Source: Streptomyces sp. AC558_RSS880 (GTDB lineage: Bacteria; Actinomycetota; Actinomycetes; Streptomycetales; Streptomycetaceae). Taken from it: a DNA stretch of 64,000 bases. The DNA lies in contig NZ_JAGMUJ010000161.1 in assembly GCF_019049255.1 (NCBI RefSeq), positions 1 to 64,000 on the forward strand, given 5' to 3'. The translations under genes were made by a program, and so were the position numbers. Within the stretch, counting starts at the first letter, position 1, and each line of letters opens with the position of its first letter. Shown here in pieces: positions 42,007 to 50,844 of the stretch. Below the pieces are notes generated by a model, which searched no databases, was not told where the DNA came from, and saw only the letters and a list, made by a program, of their open reading frames with translations.

Positions 42007-42112
42007 GGGGCGCCTCCGATGGGTGCGGTCATCCAAGTGACTGCACAGTAACCACCCAGCCGGTCAGTCGGCCGACCGGGTGGCCACCATCGGGAGAGCG
42101 GGGCGCCCGAGG

Positions 42113-42334
42113 TCAGGCCGTAGGAGCCTTTTTGCCCCGTGTCGCCCCGCCACGCCCTCGCAGCGTGACGCCCGATTCGCTGAGCATGCGGTGCACAAAG
42201 CCATACGAGCGGCCGGTCTCCTCGGCCAACGCCCGGATGCTCGCACCGGCGTCGTACTTCTTCTTCAGGTCTGCCGCGAGCTTGTCGCGCGCGGCGCCGG
42301 TCACCCGGCTGCCCTTCTTCAGAGTCTCGGCCAC
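42113..42334 (-). CDS. gbn: nucleoid-associated protein Gbn (GATC-binding)
   Basis: A 73-residue basic protein: (M)AETLKKGSRVTGAARDKL, then YDAGASIRALAEETGRSYGF as a helix-turn-helix and a basic Gly-rich tail RGRGGATRGKKAP. It matches SCO1839 of S. coelicolor, described as Gbn, a nucleoid protein that binds GATC sites and affects sporulation and antibiotic production. GTG 42334 has GAGGAGG five bases upstream. The neighbours (enoyl-CoA hydratase, ABC-F) fit my memory of that locus. Confidence 0.88.
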   Translation of the reverse strand: MAETLKKGSRVTGAARDKLAADLKKKYDAGASIRALAEETGRSYGFVHRMLSESGVTLRGRGGATRGKKAPTA

Positions 42335-42535
42335 CCGTGCCTCCTCATGGGAAGTGCGCTCTGGTCTCCTCATGATCACCCCTCCCGGCCTTCATGGCCA
42401 CCCATTCGGCAAGGTCGGTGAGACAAGGTTGTGACGACGGGAGTGCATCCCCACATACGGAATCAAGAATTCCGCAGTGTGCCGGTGGTACCTCCGAACG
42501 GGTCCTTCCATGAAGTGCCAGGTCAGAAAGGCGCG

Positions 42536-42570
42536 ACGGCCGAGCCCCGGTACGCCGGGAGCTCGGCCGT
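42536..42570 (-). terminator. hairpin, probable terminator of the ABC-F gene
   Basis: ACGGCCGAGC at 42536-42545 pairs perfectly with GCTCGGCCGT at 42561-42570, with an inner CCCGG/CCGGG pairing. It lies about 120 bp after the ABC-F stop and before the gbn promoter region. Confidence 0.65.
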
Positions 42571-42602
42571 GAAATCCGTGTAGGACACACCTCGGGATGA
42601 GG

Positions 42603-42670
42603 AGATCTCACACGAATGATGGATCACCGATGGGCCGAATGATCCATACGCAGTGGATCACCTCTTCGAT
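42603..42670. promoter_or_regulatory. cluster of five GATC sites, candidate Gbn binding region
   Basis: GATC occurs at 42603, 42621, 42640, 42655 and 42667, five times in 68 bp. Spacing is 12-19 bp and several are flanked by A/T-rich bases (ATGGATCACC, AATGATCCAT). Gbn is reported to bind GATC, so this is a plausible self-binding region. Confidence 0.5.
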
Positions 42671-42689
42671 CAACCCCGGTTGACGTCTC

Positions 42690-44288
42690 TCAGGCGAGGG
42701 CGACCAGGTCCGCGTAGTCGGCGCCCCACAGGTCCTCGACGCCGTCCGGCAGCAGGATGATCCGCTCCGGCTGGAGCGCCTCGACGGCACCCTCGTCGTG
42801 CGTGACGAGGACGACCGCGCCCTTGTACGTGCGCAGCGCGCCGAGGATCTCCTCGCGGCTGGCCGGGTCGAGGTTGTTGGTCGGCTCGTCGAGCAGCAGC
42901 ACGTTCGCCGAGGAGACCACGAGGGTCGCCAGCGCCAGACGGGTCTTCTCGCCGCCGGAGAGGACACCGGCCGGCTTGTCCACGTCGTCGCCGGAGAACA
43001 GGAACGAGCCGAGCACCTTGCGGACCTCGACGAGGTCCATGTCGGGCGCGGCGGAGCGCATGTTCTCCAGGACCGTGCGGTCGGGGTCGAGGGTCTCGTG
43101 CTCCTGGGCGTAGTAGCCGAGCTTGAGGCCGTGGCCGGGGACGACGGCGCCGGTGTCCGGCTGTTCGACACCGCCCAGGAGCCGCAGCAGGGTGGTCTTG
43201 CCGGCGCCGTTGAGGCCGAGGATGACGACCCGGGAACCCTTGTCGATGGCCAGGTCGACGTCGGTGAAGATCTCCAGGGAGCCGTACGACTTCGACAGGC
43301 CCTCGGCCATCAGCGGGGTCTTGCCGCAGGGCGAGGGCTCGGGGAAGCGCAGCTTGGCCACCTTGTCGGACTGGCGGACCTCCTCCAGGCCGGACAGCAG
43401 CTTCTCCGCGCGGCGGGCCATGTTCTGCGCGGCGACCGTCTTGGTGGCCTTGGCGCGCATCTTGTCGGCCTGCGCGTTGAGCGCGGCGGCCTTCTTCTCG
43501 GCGTTCTGCCGCTCGCGCCGGCGGCGCTTCTCGTCGGCCTCGCGCTGCTGCTGGTAGAGCTTCCAGCCCATGTTGTAGACGTCGATCGTGGCGCGGTTGG
43601 CGTCCAGGTAGAACACCTTGTTGACGACCGTCTCGACCAGGTCGACGTCGTGGGAGATCACGATGAAGCCGCCGCGGTAGGTCTTCAGGTAGTCGCGCAG
43701 CCAGACGATCGAGTCGGCGTCGAGGTGGTTCGTCGGCTCGTCGAGGAGCAGGGTGTCCGCGTCGGAGAACAGGATCCTGGCGAGCTCGACGCGGCGGCGC
43801 TGACCGCCGGAGAGGGTGTGCAGGGGCTGGCCGAGCACACGGTCGGGCAGGTTGAGCGCGGCGGCGATGGTGGCGGCCTCGGCCTCGGCGGCGTATCCGC
43901 CCTTGGTGAGGAACTCGGTCTCCTGGCGCTCGTACTGCTTGAGCGCCTTCTCGCGGGTGGCGCCCTGGCCGTTGGCGATGCGCTGCTCGTTCTCGCGCAT
44001 CTTGCGGATCAGCACGTCGAGGCCGCGGGCGGAGAGGATGCGGTCGCGGGCGAGGACGTCGAGGTCGCCGGTGCGGGGGTCCTGGGGCAGGTAGCCGACC
44101 TCGCCGGAGCGGGTGACGTTGCCGGCGGCGGGGATGCCCTGGCCGGCGAGGACCTTGGTGAGGGTGGTCTTGCCTGCGCCGTTGCGGCCGACGAGGCCGA
44201 TGCGGTCGCCCTTGGCGACGCGGAAGGTGGCGCTTTCGATGAGGACGCGGGCACCGGCGCGCAGCTCGATGCCGGAGGCGGAGATCAC
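42690..44288 (-). CDS. ABC-F family ATPase
   Basis: A 532-residue soluble protein with two ABC domains and no membrane part. Domain 1 has LVGRNGAGKTTLTKVLAG, LSGGQRRRVELARIL and LLLDEPTNHLDADS. A basic linker (residues about 245-310, READEKRRRRERQNAEKK) follows. Domain 2 has ILGLNGAGKTTLLRLLGG, LSGGEKTRLALATLV and LLLDEPTNNLDPAS. ABC-F proteins act on ribosomes, in translation or antibiotic protection (Uup/EttA types); which applies here is not determined. Confidence 0.93.
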   Translation of the reverse strand: MISASGIELRAGARVLIESATFRVAKGDRIGLVGRNGAGKTTLTKVLAGQGIPAAGNVTRSGEVGYLPQDPRTGDLDVLARDRILSARGLDVLIRKMRENEQRIANGQGATREKALKQYERQETEFLTKGGYAAEAEAATIAAALNLPDRVLGQPLHTLSGGQRRRVELARILFSDADTLLLDEPTNHLDADSIVWLRDYLKTYRGGFIVISHDVDLVETVVNKVFYLDANRATIDVYNMGWKLYQQQREADEKRRRRERQNAEKKAAALNAQADKMRAKATKTVAAQNMARRAEKLLSGLEEVRQSDKVAKLRFPEPSPCGKTPLMAEGLSKSYGSLEIFTDVDLAIDKGSRVVILGLNGAGKTTLLRLLGGVEQPDTGAVVPGHGLKLGYYAQEHETLDPDRTVLENMRSAAPDMDLVEVRKVLGSFLFSGDDVDKPAGVLSGGEKTRLALATLVVSSANVLLLDEPTNNLDPASREEILGALRTYKGAVVLVTHDEGAVEALQPERIILLPDGVEDLWGADYADLVALA

Positions 44289-44683
44289 GGACAGACTCCT
44301 GGGCGGGTGTGGGTGGCGGTGGGGGCGGCTGAGGACGTTCCCGCCGTCTAATGCGCGAGGAGAATGGCCATGCGAGCCATTCTAACGGGGCCGTGCAACC
44401 ACTTTTTCTGGGTGCGGGTGTGCCCGGCGGTCGTCAGCGGCCGGTGCACGGGGGCGGGGACGGCACGGTGACGCCGGGCGCGAAGGGGCGCTGCAGGGTG
44501 TTCGACGCGACGGTGGAGGGCGCGGGCCCGGGGCCGGGGTGTACGCCGTCGTGGACGACGCCGACGCACACCACCGGCGCGCGGGATCCCGGTGCCCCCG
44601 GCGGACCGGGGGCACGGCTCCCTCGACCGCGCGGGCCGCGGCCCGCGGCGGGAGCCCGGTCCGGGCCGGAGCCCGGAGCCCGG
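44289..44683. other. spacer without confident gene
   Basis: 395 bp upstream of the ABC-F gene. A possible 46-codon Pro/Val-rich minus-strand frame (44434-44574, ending PPPCTGR) is open but has no clear ribosome site. A 12-bp hairpin GAATGGC/GCCATTC lies at about 44363-44383 near the expected ABC-F promoter. Nothing else recognised. Confidence 0.5.
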
Positions 44684-46189
44684 TCAGCCGCCCCTGTGCA
44701 CCTGGAAGGCGGCCCGTCGGACCGCCTTGGCCAGGGCCGGGTCGGGGTGGGCGGCGGCCAGGGCGACCAGGACCTGGACGGTGCGCGGGTGGCCGACGGC
44801 GCGCACCTCGGTGAGCAGCGCGGGGACGGTCGGCTGGACCGCGGACTCCAGGTGGCGGACCAGCAGCGGGGCCTCGCCGTGGTCGGCGACGGCGGCCGCG
44901 GTGTCCACCCACAGCCAGGTGGCCTCCTCGCGGGTGAGGACCTCGTGGGCGTCCTCGGGGTCGGCGCCGTCGTGCTCGGCGAGCCACAGCAGGGCGTACG
45001 GCCGCAGCGTCGGCTCGTCGAGCACGGTGCGGACCTCGGGCTCGGCGGGGGCGCCGACCACGCGCAGCGCCTCGAAGGCGAGGCCGCGCAGCAGGGCGTC
45101 CTCGCCCCGGGCGGCGTCGATCAGCTCCGTGACGGCGCTGCCGACCGGCCGGGCGGCGAGCCAGGCGCGGTATTCGGCGCGGGCCGCGTTGGGGCGCAGC
45201 TGGGCGCAGCCGCGCAGCATGTCCTCGGCGCCCTGCTCGATGTTCCCGGCGGGGCTCTGCGCGGCGACGCAGATCTGCTCCAGCTTGACCCACACCGCCC
45301 AGCTGCCGAGCGGGGTGAGCGTGGCCTGTCCGTCGCCGTAGGTGAGGGCACCGACGGAGGCGAGGGCGCGCAGCGCCCAGTCGAGCAGCGGCTCGAGCGG
45401 GGCGTCGGCGGCGGGCCCGGCGAGCGCGGGCCGGGGCCGCTGGAGCGGCACCCTGGGTCTGAGCCCGGGCTCGGGCCCGGACCGGGCCCCGGCGGCTCCG
45501 GACGTGTCCGGCCCCGGCGCGTCGGACGACCGGGAGGCCTCGGGCGGTGGAGCGTAGTCGACCTCGCAGCGTTCCGTGCGGAGTTCGGTGACCCGCTGCT
45601 GGAGGAGGTCGAGGAGCTGGGGCACGGGGACCGGGCCGGCGGAGAGCTGGAGGAAGGAGAGGACCTGCGGCATGGCCGTGACGACCTCGGCGACGGCGGC
45701 GGCCTCGTACTCCTCGGGTTCCGGGTGGGCGAGCGACCAGGCGTCGCAGAGGGCGACCCAGCCGCGCAGCACGGCACTGTCGTCGCGGTCCCAGGCGCGC
45801 AGCCGCCAGCCCGGGCGGGCGCTGTCGCCGTGCACCTCGATGAGGCCGGCCAGGCGGGCGGTGTCCCAGTCGGCGCGGACCTGAGCGGGGGTCAGGCCCA
45901 GAGCACGGGCCGCCCGTTCGGCGGTCGCGTCGGAGAGGGTGGCCTTGCCGTCGGCGGTGGCGCTGTCCCCGCCGGGGCCGAGGGCGGCGTCGGCCCAGCG
46001 GGCGACGCGGGCCGCGGCGGCCAGACCGGAGCGCGCCATTCTGGCCAGCTCCGCCGGTGCCGGCGTGCCCTCCGGGGGGCGTGGCGCGGGGCGGCGCGAG
46101 CGCCGCTGGTTCATCGCTCTGGGGGCGGCGGCCAGGGGTCGCGGGCGGACGAGTCGGAGCCTGGAGTCGCGCGGGATACGGGACGTCAC
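44684..46189 (-). CDS. conserved hypothetical soluble protein
   Basis: About 501 residues, no signal or membrane segments. The N-terminal 200 residues are Ala-rich helices with a winged-helix-like stretch (GLTPAQVRADWDTARLAGLI). A Pro/Gly linker follows near residues 215-260. The C-terminal half has repeated Leu/Ala helices like HEAT repeats (LIDAARGEDALLRGLAFEAL, RPYALLWLAEHDG, VRHLESAVQPTVPALLTEVR). I do not recognise a named family. Start uncertain: GTG 46189 has GAGAG upstream, ATG 46114 gives 476 residues. Confidence 0.65.
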   Translation of the reverse strand: MTSRIPRDSRLRLVRPRPLAAAPRAMNQRRSRRPAPRPPEGTPAPAELARMARSGLAAAARVARWADAALGPGGDSATADGKATLSDATAERAARALGLTPAQVRADWDTARLAGLIEVHGDSARPGWRLRAWDRDDSAVLRGWVALCDAWSLAHPEPEEYEAAAVAEVVTAMPQVLSFLQLSAGPVPVPQLLDLLQQRVTELRTERCEVDYAPPPEASRSSDAPGPDTSGAAGARSGPEPGLRPRVPLQRPRPALAGPAADAPLEPLLDWALRALASVGALTYGDGQATLTPLGSWAVWVKLEQICVAAQSPAGNIEQGAEDMLRGCAQLRPNAARAEYRAWLAARPVGSAVTELIDAARGEDALLRGLAFEALRVVGAPAEPEVRTVLDEPTLRPYALLWLAEHDGADPEDAHEVLTREEATWLWVDTAAAVADHGEAPLLVRHLESAVQPTVPALLTEVRAVGHPRTVQVLVALAAAHPDPALAKAVRRAAFQVHRGG

Positions 46190-46358
46190 GGGTGCAGTCT
46201 CTCGGTTGACGGTCCGAAAACCCAAACGGAATGTCGACGGGGACTCCGGGACGACTCGCGCCTCGGCCCCGGACGGGTCCGCGGGGCGGGATTCAGGCCA
46301 CTGGTACGGCCATAAACGGAATCCTCGGCACCGGCTGTCCGGTGCTCCCTCCGGGCGG

Positions 46359-47501
46359 TCACATCAGAGGGGTGAGGAAGCGCCGCAGCGCCTCTTCGTA
46401 GGCCCCCGGGTCGGCGTTCCACATCGCGCCGTGCGGGGCGCCCCTGACGGTGTGCAGGGTGATGGTGTTCGGGTGGTCGGCGGCGAGGCGGCGGGAGAAC
46501 CGCCACGGCGCCACCGTGTCGTCGGGGCCGTGGAAGATCTGCGTGGGGACCGCGATCCGGTCCAGGTGGACGGCGCCGGGCCTGCGGTCGCCGTACAGGC
46601 CCGTGCGTCCCTGGGCGGCGCGGACCGCGAGCGGCAGCAGCACGCCCGGGGTGTGCCGGGCCGCGGCGAGGGCGCGCAGGGTCGCCTCCCAGCTGAGCAC
46701 CGGGGAGTCGAGGACGAGACCGGCGACGCGTGCGCGCACCTCGGAACGGGCGGCGGCGCGCAGCGCCATGGTCGCGCCGGTGGACCAGCCGTACAGGACG
46801 ACCTGGCGGGCGCCGGAGTCCACGGCGTGGTGGAGCGCCGCGTCGAGGTCGTGCCACTCGGTCTCGCCGAGGTGGTTGAGGCCGTCCGGGGAGCGCGGCG
46901 CGCCGGGGTCGCCCCGGTGGGCGGGGGCGAGCACCGGGAAGCGGTGGCGGTGCAGGAACTCCATGAGGTTCATGGTGTGTTCCCGGGTGGTGCCGAGGCC
47001 GTGGACGGCGACCACCCAGGTGTCCCGGGCACCCGGCACGAACCATGCGGGCAGGGGGCCGAGTTCGCCGGGGATCTCGAGGTCGGTGTGGTCCAGGCCG
47101 AGGGCGCCGCCCGGGTCGCCGACGTACAGGTTCGGGGTGAGCCAGGCGCGGTCGCCGGGCTCCGGAGTGCCGTACGTGACGCGTTCGAGGCGGCGCACGA
47201 CGGTGTCGGCGGAGTCCGGGGTGCCGGGCAGTACGGGTCCGACGACCGCGTGGAAGCCGTCCCCGGTGAGACCGTGGCGTCCGGGCCGCAGGGTGGCGAA
47301 ATCCCGGGTGAGGGCGATCTGACCGGCGGCGGTGGCGTGGACGGTGAGTCCGGGTTCGGTGGGCAGGGGACCGCCCGGGGGCGTCCTGAGCGCGGCGTCG
47401 CTGGCGAACCGGCCGACGGCCACCGCGGCGGCGCCGGCCCCTATCACGGCGGTGACGGCAGCGGCCGTCGCTCTGGCAGTGCGCACGTTCTCCAGTGTCA
47501 T
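46359..47501 (-). CDS. alpha/beta-hydrolase fold protein, membrane-anchored
   Basis: A 380-residue protein with an N-terminal hydrophobic helix (AAAVTAVIGAGAAAVAVGRF) acting as anchor or signal. Its hydrolase domain has VVAVHGLGTTREHTMN, nucleophile elbow GWSTGAT, the acid in FHGPDDTVAP and the His in RGAPHGAMWN. It resembles the S9/BAAT-like hydrolases acting on acyl or peptide bonds; substrate unknown. No signal-peptidase site is clear. Confidence 0.85.
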   Translation of the reverse strand: MTLENVRTARATAAAVTAVIGAGAAAVAVGRFASDAALRTPPGGPLPTEPGLTVHATAAGQIALTRDFATLRPGRHGLTGDGFHAVVGPVLPGTPDSADTVVRRLERVTYGTPEPGDRAWLTPNLYVGDPGGALGLDHTDLEIPGELGPLPAWFVPGARDTWVVAVHGLGTTREHTMNLMEFLHRHRFPVLAPAHRGDPGAPRSPDGLNHLGETEWHDLDAALHHAVDSGARQVVLYGWSTGATMALRAAARSEVRARVAGLVLDSPVLSWEATLRALAAARHTPGVLLPLAVRAAQGRTGLYGDRRPGAVHLDRIAVPTQIFHGPDDTVAPWRFSRRLAADHPNTITLHTVRGAPHGAMWNADPGAYEEALRRFLTPLM

Positions 47502-47610
47502 GGCGGAACGTGTACCCGGCCAGTGGGCGCCGTACGGCCGGACGGCGCCGGCGCGTCTGCCCGCCCACGGGACTCAGTGTCACGCGGGCGAGGAATCCTG
47601 GGGCGGGGTT

Positions 47611-47710
47611 CTCGCCCCCGCCTCCCCTTCCCACCCGCCCCTGGGGGCTGCGCCCCCAGCCCCCCTTCGGCCCTGAGCGGGCCTCGTCCTCAAGCTCCCC
47701 CGGACGGGCC
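47611..47710. repeat. interspersed repeat overlapping an aldolase gene end
   Basis: The order CTCGCCCCCGCCTCCCCTTC, CTGGGGGCTGCGCCCCCAG, then CGGGCCTCGTCCTCAA and CGGACGGGC is the same as at 61113-61211 within cobB. The last 21 bp of this copy encode the final residues and stop of the aldolase on the minus strand. Confidence 0.75.
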
Positions 47711-48439
47711 GGTTCGCTGCCCGTACCCCCGCAGGCGTTCCCCCACCTCCGCCAGCTGCTCCGGGGTCAGCAGGTGCGGGGACAGGCCCGGGACCGAGGA
47801 CGCGGTCAGCCAGAGGCGGCACATCCACTCCAGCTGGGCCGTGCGGTCGTAGGCCTGGGCGAGGGTCGTGCCGTGGGTGACGGTGCCGTGGTTCCGCAGG
47901 AGGCAGCCGGTGCGGCCGTCGAGGGCGCGGAGCATGTTCTCGGCCAATTCGTCCGTGCCGTACGTCGCATAGCGGGCGACCCGGACGGGTCCGCCGAGTG
48001 CCGCGGCCATGTAGTGGATCAGCGGCAGCTCGTCGAGGAGCGTGGAGACGGCCGTCGCGTGCACGGCGTGCGTGTGCACGACGGCGTGCGCGCCGGTGGT
48101 CCGGTAGACGGCCAGGTGCATGGGCAGCTCGCTGGTGGGGACGAGCGTGCCGAGGACCTGCCGGCCGGTGAGGTCGACACCCGTCACATCGTCCGGGGTC
48201 AGCCGGTCGTACGGCACTCCCGACGGTGTGACCAGGACGGTCTCACCGACCCGTACCGAGACGTTGCCGGAGGTACCGACGACGAGCCCGTCGGCGACGG
48301 TCCGGCGCGCGGTGCCGACGAGGTCCGCCCAGGCGCGCGCCTCCTCCTCGCGCACACGCCTCCCCCGCGGATCCCCCACGTCCCGGGCGCCGCCCCCGGC
48401 ACCCCCCGCTTCCCGTCCGTCCCGCCGCTGCTCAGCCAT
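47690..48439 (-). CDS. class II aldolase/adducin family protein
   Basis: A 249-residue zinc enzyme family member (fuculose-phosphate aldolase-like). Substrate and metal motifs: GTSGNVSVRVG, TPSGVPYDRL, zinc ligands HTHAVHATA, the tyrosine-rich PLIHYMAAALGG, and LLRNHGTVTHG. Members include sugar-phosphate aldolases and methylthioribulose-phosphate dehydratases; the exact role is open. The first 25 residues are Gly/Arg-rich and may not be translated. The C-terminal tail after GYGQRTG lies in an interspersed repeat. Confidence 0.85.
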   Translation of the reverse strand: MAEQRRDGREAGGAGGGARDVGDPRGRRVREEEARAWADLVGTARRTVADGLVVGTSGNVSVRVGETVLVTPSGVPYDRLTPDDVTGVDLTGRQVLGTLVPTSELPMHLAVYRTTGAHAVVHTHAVHATAVSTLLDELPLIHYMAAALGGPVRVARYATYGTDELAENMLRALDGRTGCLLRNHGTVTHGTTLAQAYDRTAQLEWMCRLWLTASSVPGLSPHLLTPEQLAEVGERLRGYGQRTGPSGGA

Positions 48440-48625
48440 GCCGCGATCCTGCCAGGCGGCTCACCGGCCCGGGGCACTGTAGGCCGGAAGCCGATCCTCC
48501 GTAAGGGTGCATACCAGCACATACACCCCTTCGATTCCTCTTGGCCGGAGATCGTCAGCCATTCAACGATCTTCCCGTAGCGTCTGGGGCCTCTCGTGCA
48601 CCACGTCGCCATTCCGGGGGGAAAC

Positions 48626-49384
48626 ATGGCCCGTGATCACACACCGTCGCCCCGCCTCCGCGGCCGCCGCCTGCTCACCGCCTCCGTGGCCGCGCTCGCC
48701 CTCGGCGGCACCCTGCTCGCCGAGGTTCCCGCGTCGGCGGCGAGCCGCCCGACGGGGCACGACGTCTCGTCGCACCAGAAGAACGTGGACTGGCCGTCCG
48801 CGAAGGCCGGGGGCGCCCGCTTCGTCTACGTGAAGGCGACCGAGTCCACCACCTACCGCAACCCGTACTTCGCCCAGCAGTACCAGGGCTCCCACCGCGC
48901 CGGGCTGCTGCGCGGCGCCTACCACTTCGCCCTGCCGGACCGGTCCTCCGGCCGCGCCCAGGCGGCCCACTTCGTCCGCCACGGCGGCGACTGGACCGCC
49001 GACGGCCGGACCCTGCCGCCCGCGCTCGACCTCGAGCACGACCCGTACGACAAGAAGCACAGGTGCTACGGGCTGAGCAGGACACGGACGACCGGCTGGA
49101 TCCGGTCCTTCAGCGACGAGGTCCGGCGGCTCACCGGCCACCGCCCGGTGATCCACACGACCACCCACTGGTGGAACACCTGCACCGGGAACAGCCGCGC
49201 CTTCGCCGCCGACCACGCCCTGTGGATCGCCCGGTACGACGCGTCGGGCCCCGGCCCGCTGCCCGCCGGCTGGTCGACGTGGACCTTCTGGCAGTACGAC
49301 AACGGCGGCGGCACGCTTCCGGGTGACCAGAATCTCTTCAACGGCTCACTCGACCGGATGAAGAGGTTCGCCCAGGGCTCCTGA
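48626..49384 (+). CDS. secreted glycoside hydrolase family 25 lysozyme
   Basis: A 252-residue preprotein: signal peptide RRLLTASVAALALGGTLLAE ending ASAAS, then a GH25 barrel. The first strand GHDVSSHQKNVDWPSAK carries the catalytic Asp. ARFVYVKATESTTYRNPYF, GAYHFALPDR and PPALDLEHDPY (catalytic Glu region) follow, with WTFWQYDNGG at the end. It hydrolyses peptidoglycan outside the cell, like cellosyl. ATG 48626 follows GGGGGGAAAC. Confidence 0.92.
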   Translation: MARDHTPSPRLRGRRLLTASVAALALGGTLLAEVPASAASRPTGHDVSSHQKNVDWPSAKAGGARFVYVKATESTTYRNPYFAQQYQGSHRAGLLRGAYHFALPDRSSGRAQAAHFVRHGGDWTADGRTLPPALDLEHDPYDKKHRCYGLSRTRTTGWIRSFSDEVRRLTGHRPVIHTTTHWWNTCTGNSRAFAADHALWIARYDASGPGPLPAGWSTWTFWQYDNGGGTLPGDQNLFNGSLDRMKRFAQGS

Positions 49385-49481
49385 AGGCCCGCACCGCGGG
49401 GCCTCCCGCGCCACACGGCGGCGGCTGCGCCGTCCGGCGGAGCGCCCACCCCCTCTTACGGTCACCGCGATGCCCATTCCA

Positions 49482-49503
49482 GTTCATCTTCCGTTCACCC
49501 TGG
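49482..49503 (+). promoter_or_regulatory. PHO-box-like direct repeat
   Basis: Two adjacent 11-bp units, GTTCATCTTCC and GTTCACCCTGG, match the direct-repeat unit bound by PhoP in Streptomyces (G-TTCA-CC). A third weaker unit starts with GTTCGACC at 49512. They end 47 bp before the phosphate transporter start. Confidence 0.65.
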
Positions 49504-49550
49504 TTACCTACGTTCGACCAACCAATGACCTCGAACGAATGCCTGGGTAA

Positions 49551-50813
49551 ATGGAAAGCTTCTCGCTGATCCTCGCGATTGTGGTGGTGACCGCACTCGC
49601 GTTCGATTTCACGAACGGTTTCCACGACACCGCGAACGCGATGGCGACGACCATTTCAACCGGTGCCCTCAAGCCCAAGGTCGCGGTGGCCATGTCCGCC
49701 GTGCTGAACCTTGTGGGCGCCTTCCTCTCGGTGGAGGTCGCCAACACGATCTCCAAAGGACTCGTCGACGAGTCCGGCATCCGTCCCGAGGTCATCTTCG
49801 CCGCGTTGGTCGGCGCGATCCTCTGGAACCTCCTGACCTGGCTGGTCGGCCTGCCGTCCAGCTCCTCGCACGCCCTCATGGGCGGTCTGATCGGCGCCAC
49901 CGTCGCCTCCGCCGGCCTCGGCGCGGTGCACGGCGACGTCCTCGTCACCAAGGTCCTGATCCCCGCGATCGCCGCCCCGCTGGTGGCCGGGATCGCCGCG
50001 ATGTTCGCCACCCGGCTGACCTACCGCCTGGGCCGGAAGGCCGAGACCAACGCCTCCGCGAAGGGCTACCGCACCGGACAGATCGCCTCCGCCGGCCTGG
50101 TCTCCCTGGCCCACGGCACCAACGACGCCCAGAAGACGATGGGCATCATCACCCTCGCCCTGGTCGCCGGCGGTGCCGTCGCCCCCGACTCCGACCCTCC
50201 GCTGTGGGTCATCCTCTCCGCGGGCATCGCCATCGCGCTCGGCACCTACCTCGGCGGCTGGCGCATCATCCGCACCATGGGCAAGGGCCTGACCGACCTC
50301 CAGCCGCAGCAGGGCTTCGCCGCCCAGACCAGCGCCGCGACGGTCATCCTGGCCTCCTCGCACCTCGGCTTCTCCCTCTCCACCACGCATTCCGTTTCCG
50401 GTTCCGTGATGGGCGCGGGCCTGGGCCGCAAGGGCGGTGTCGTCCGCTGGTCGACGGCCACCCGGATGTTCGTCGCCTGGGGCCTGACGCTGCCGGCGGC
50501 GGCCCTGGTCGCCGCGCTCGCCGAGTGGGTCTGCGGCTTCGGCGACTGGGGCACCGCCCTCGTGGCCGTCTTCCTGATCACCTCCAGCGCCGCGATCTGG
50601 AAGATCTCCCGGCGCGAGGTCGTCGACCACACCAACGTCAACGACCACGACGGCGCCGACGAGGAGCCGGCCGGTGTGGTGACCACGGCCATGGCCGCCG
50701 TCACCCCGCCCCCGGCGGGCACCGTGGCCGAGGACCTCTCGGCCACCATCCCGGCCCCGGCCCCCACCGACCCGGCGGCGCCGGCGGCCCCGCCGGCCAC
50801 GACGACCGTCTGA
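49551..50813 (+). CDS. pit: low-affinity inorganic phosphate transporter, PiT family
   Basis: A 420-residue transporter with about ten helices in two inverted halves. Both PiT signatures are seen: FDFTNGFHDTANAMATTIST near the N-terminus and SLAHGTNDAQKTMGIITLAL in the second half; a GxxSSSHAL and a FSLSTTHSVSGS loop mark substrate-site repeats. The last 60 residues are a Pro/Ala tail. It takes up phosphate-metal complexes with protons. In S. coelicolor the equivalent is pitH1. A PHO-box-like repeat precedes it and a small membrane protein gene follows. Confidence 0.94.
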   Translation: MESFSLILAIVVVTALAFDFTNGFHDTANAMATTISTGALKPKVAVAMSAVLNLVGAFLSVEVANTISKGLVDESGIRPEVIFAALVGAILWNLLTWLVGLPSSSSHALMGGLIGATVASAGLGAVHGDVLVTKVLIPAIAAPLVAGIAAMFATRLTYRLGRKAETNASAKGYRTGQIASAGLVSLAHGTNDAQKTMGIITLALVAGGAVAPDSDPPLWVILSAGIAIALGTYLGGWRIIRTMGKGLTDLQPQQGFAAQTSAATVILASSHLGFSLSTTHSVSGSVMGAGLGRKGGVVRWSTATRMFVAWGLTLPAAALVAALAEWVCGFGDWGTALVAVFLITSSAAIWKISRREVVDHTNVNDHDGADEEPAGVVTTAMAAVTPPPAGTVAEDLSATIPAPAPTDPAAPAAPPATTTV

Positions 50814-50844
50814 CCGCGTCCCGGTACGCAGGAAGAAGAACACC

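Larger units (their letters stand above)
42335..42689. other. upstream region of gbn
   Basis: 355 bp without a gene between gbn and the ABC-F gene, both on the minus strand. It holds a hairpin at 42536-42570, a run of five GATC sites at 42603-42670, and one more GATC at 42374. AT content is higher than the surroundings, as expected of a regulatory region. Confidence 0.6.

Noticed and set aside
44434..44574. 46-codon Pro/Val-rich minus-strand frame
   Set aside because: Plausible composition, but no ribosome site, no homologue recalled and an arbitrary start; mentioned only in the spacer entry.
44351..47852. Long plus-strand open frames across the hypothetical, hydrolase and aldolase genes
   Set aside because: Composition is that of an antisense shadow (Gly/Arg/Ala blocks) and the minus strand encodes proteins with clear active-site motifs.
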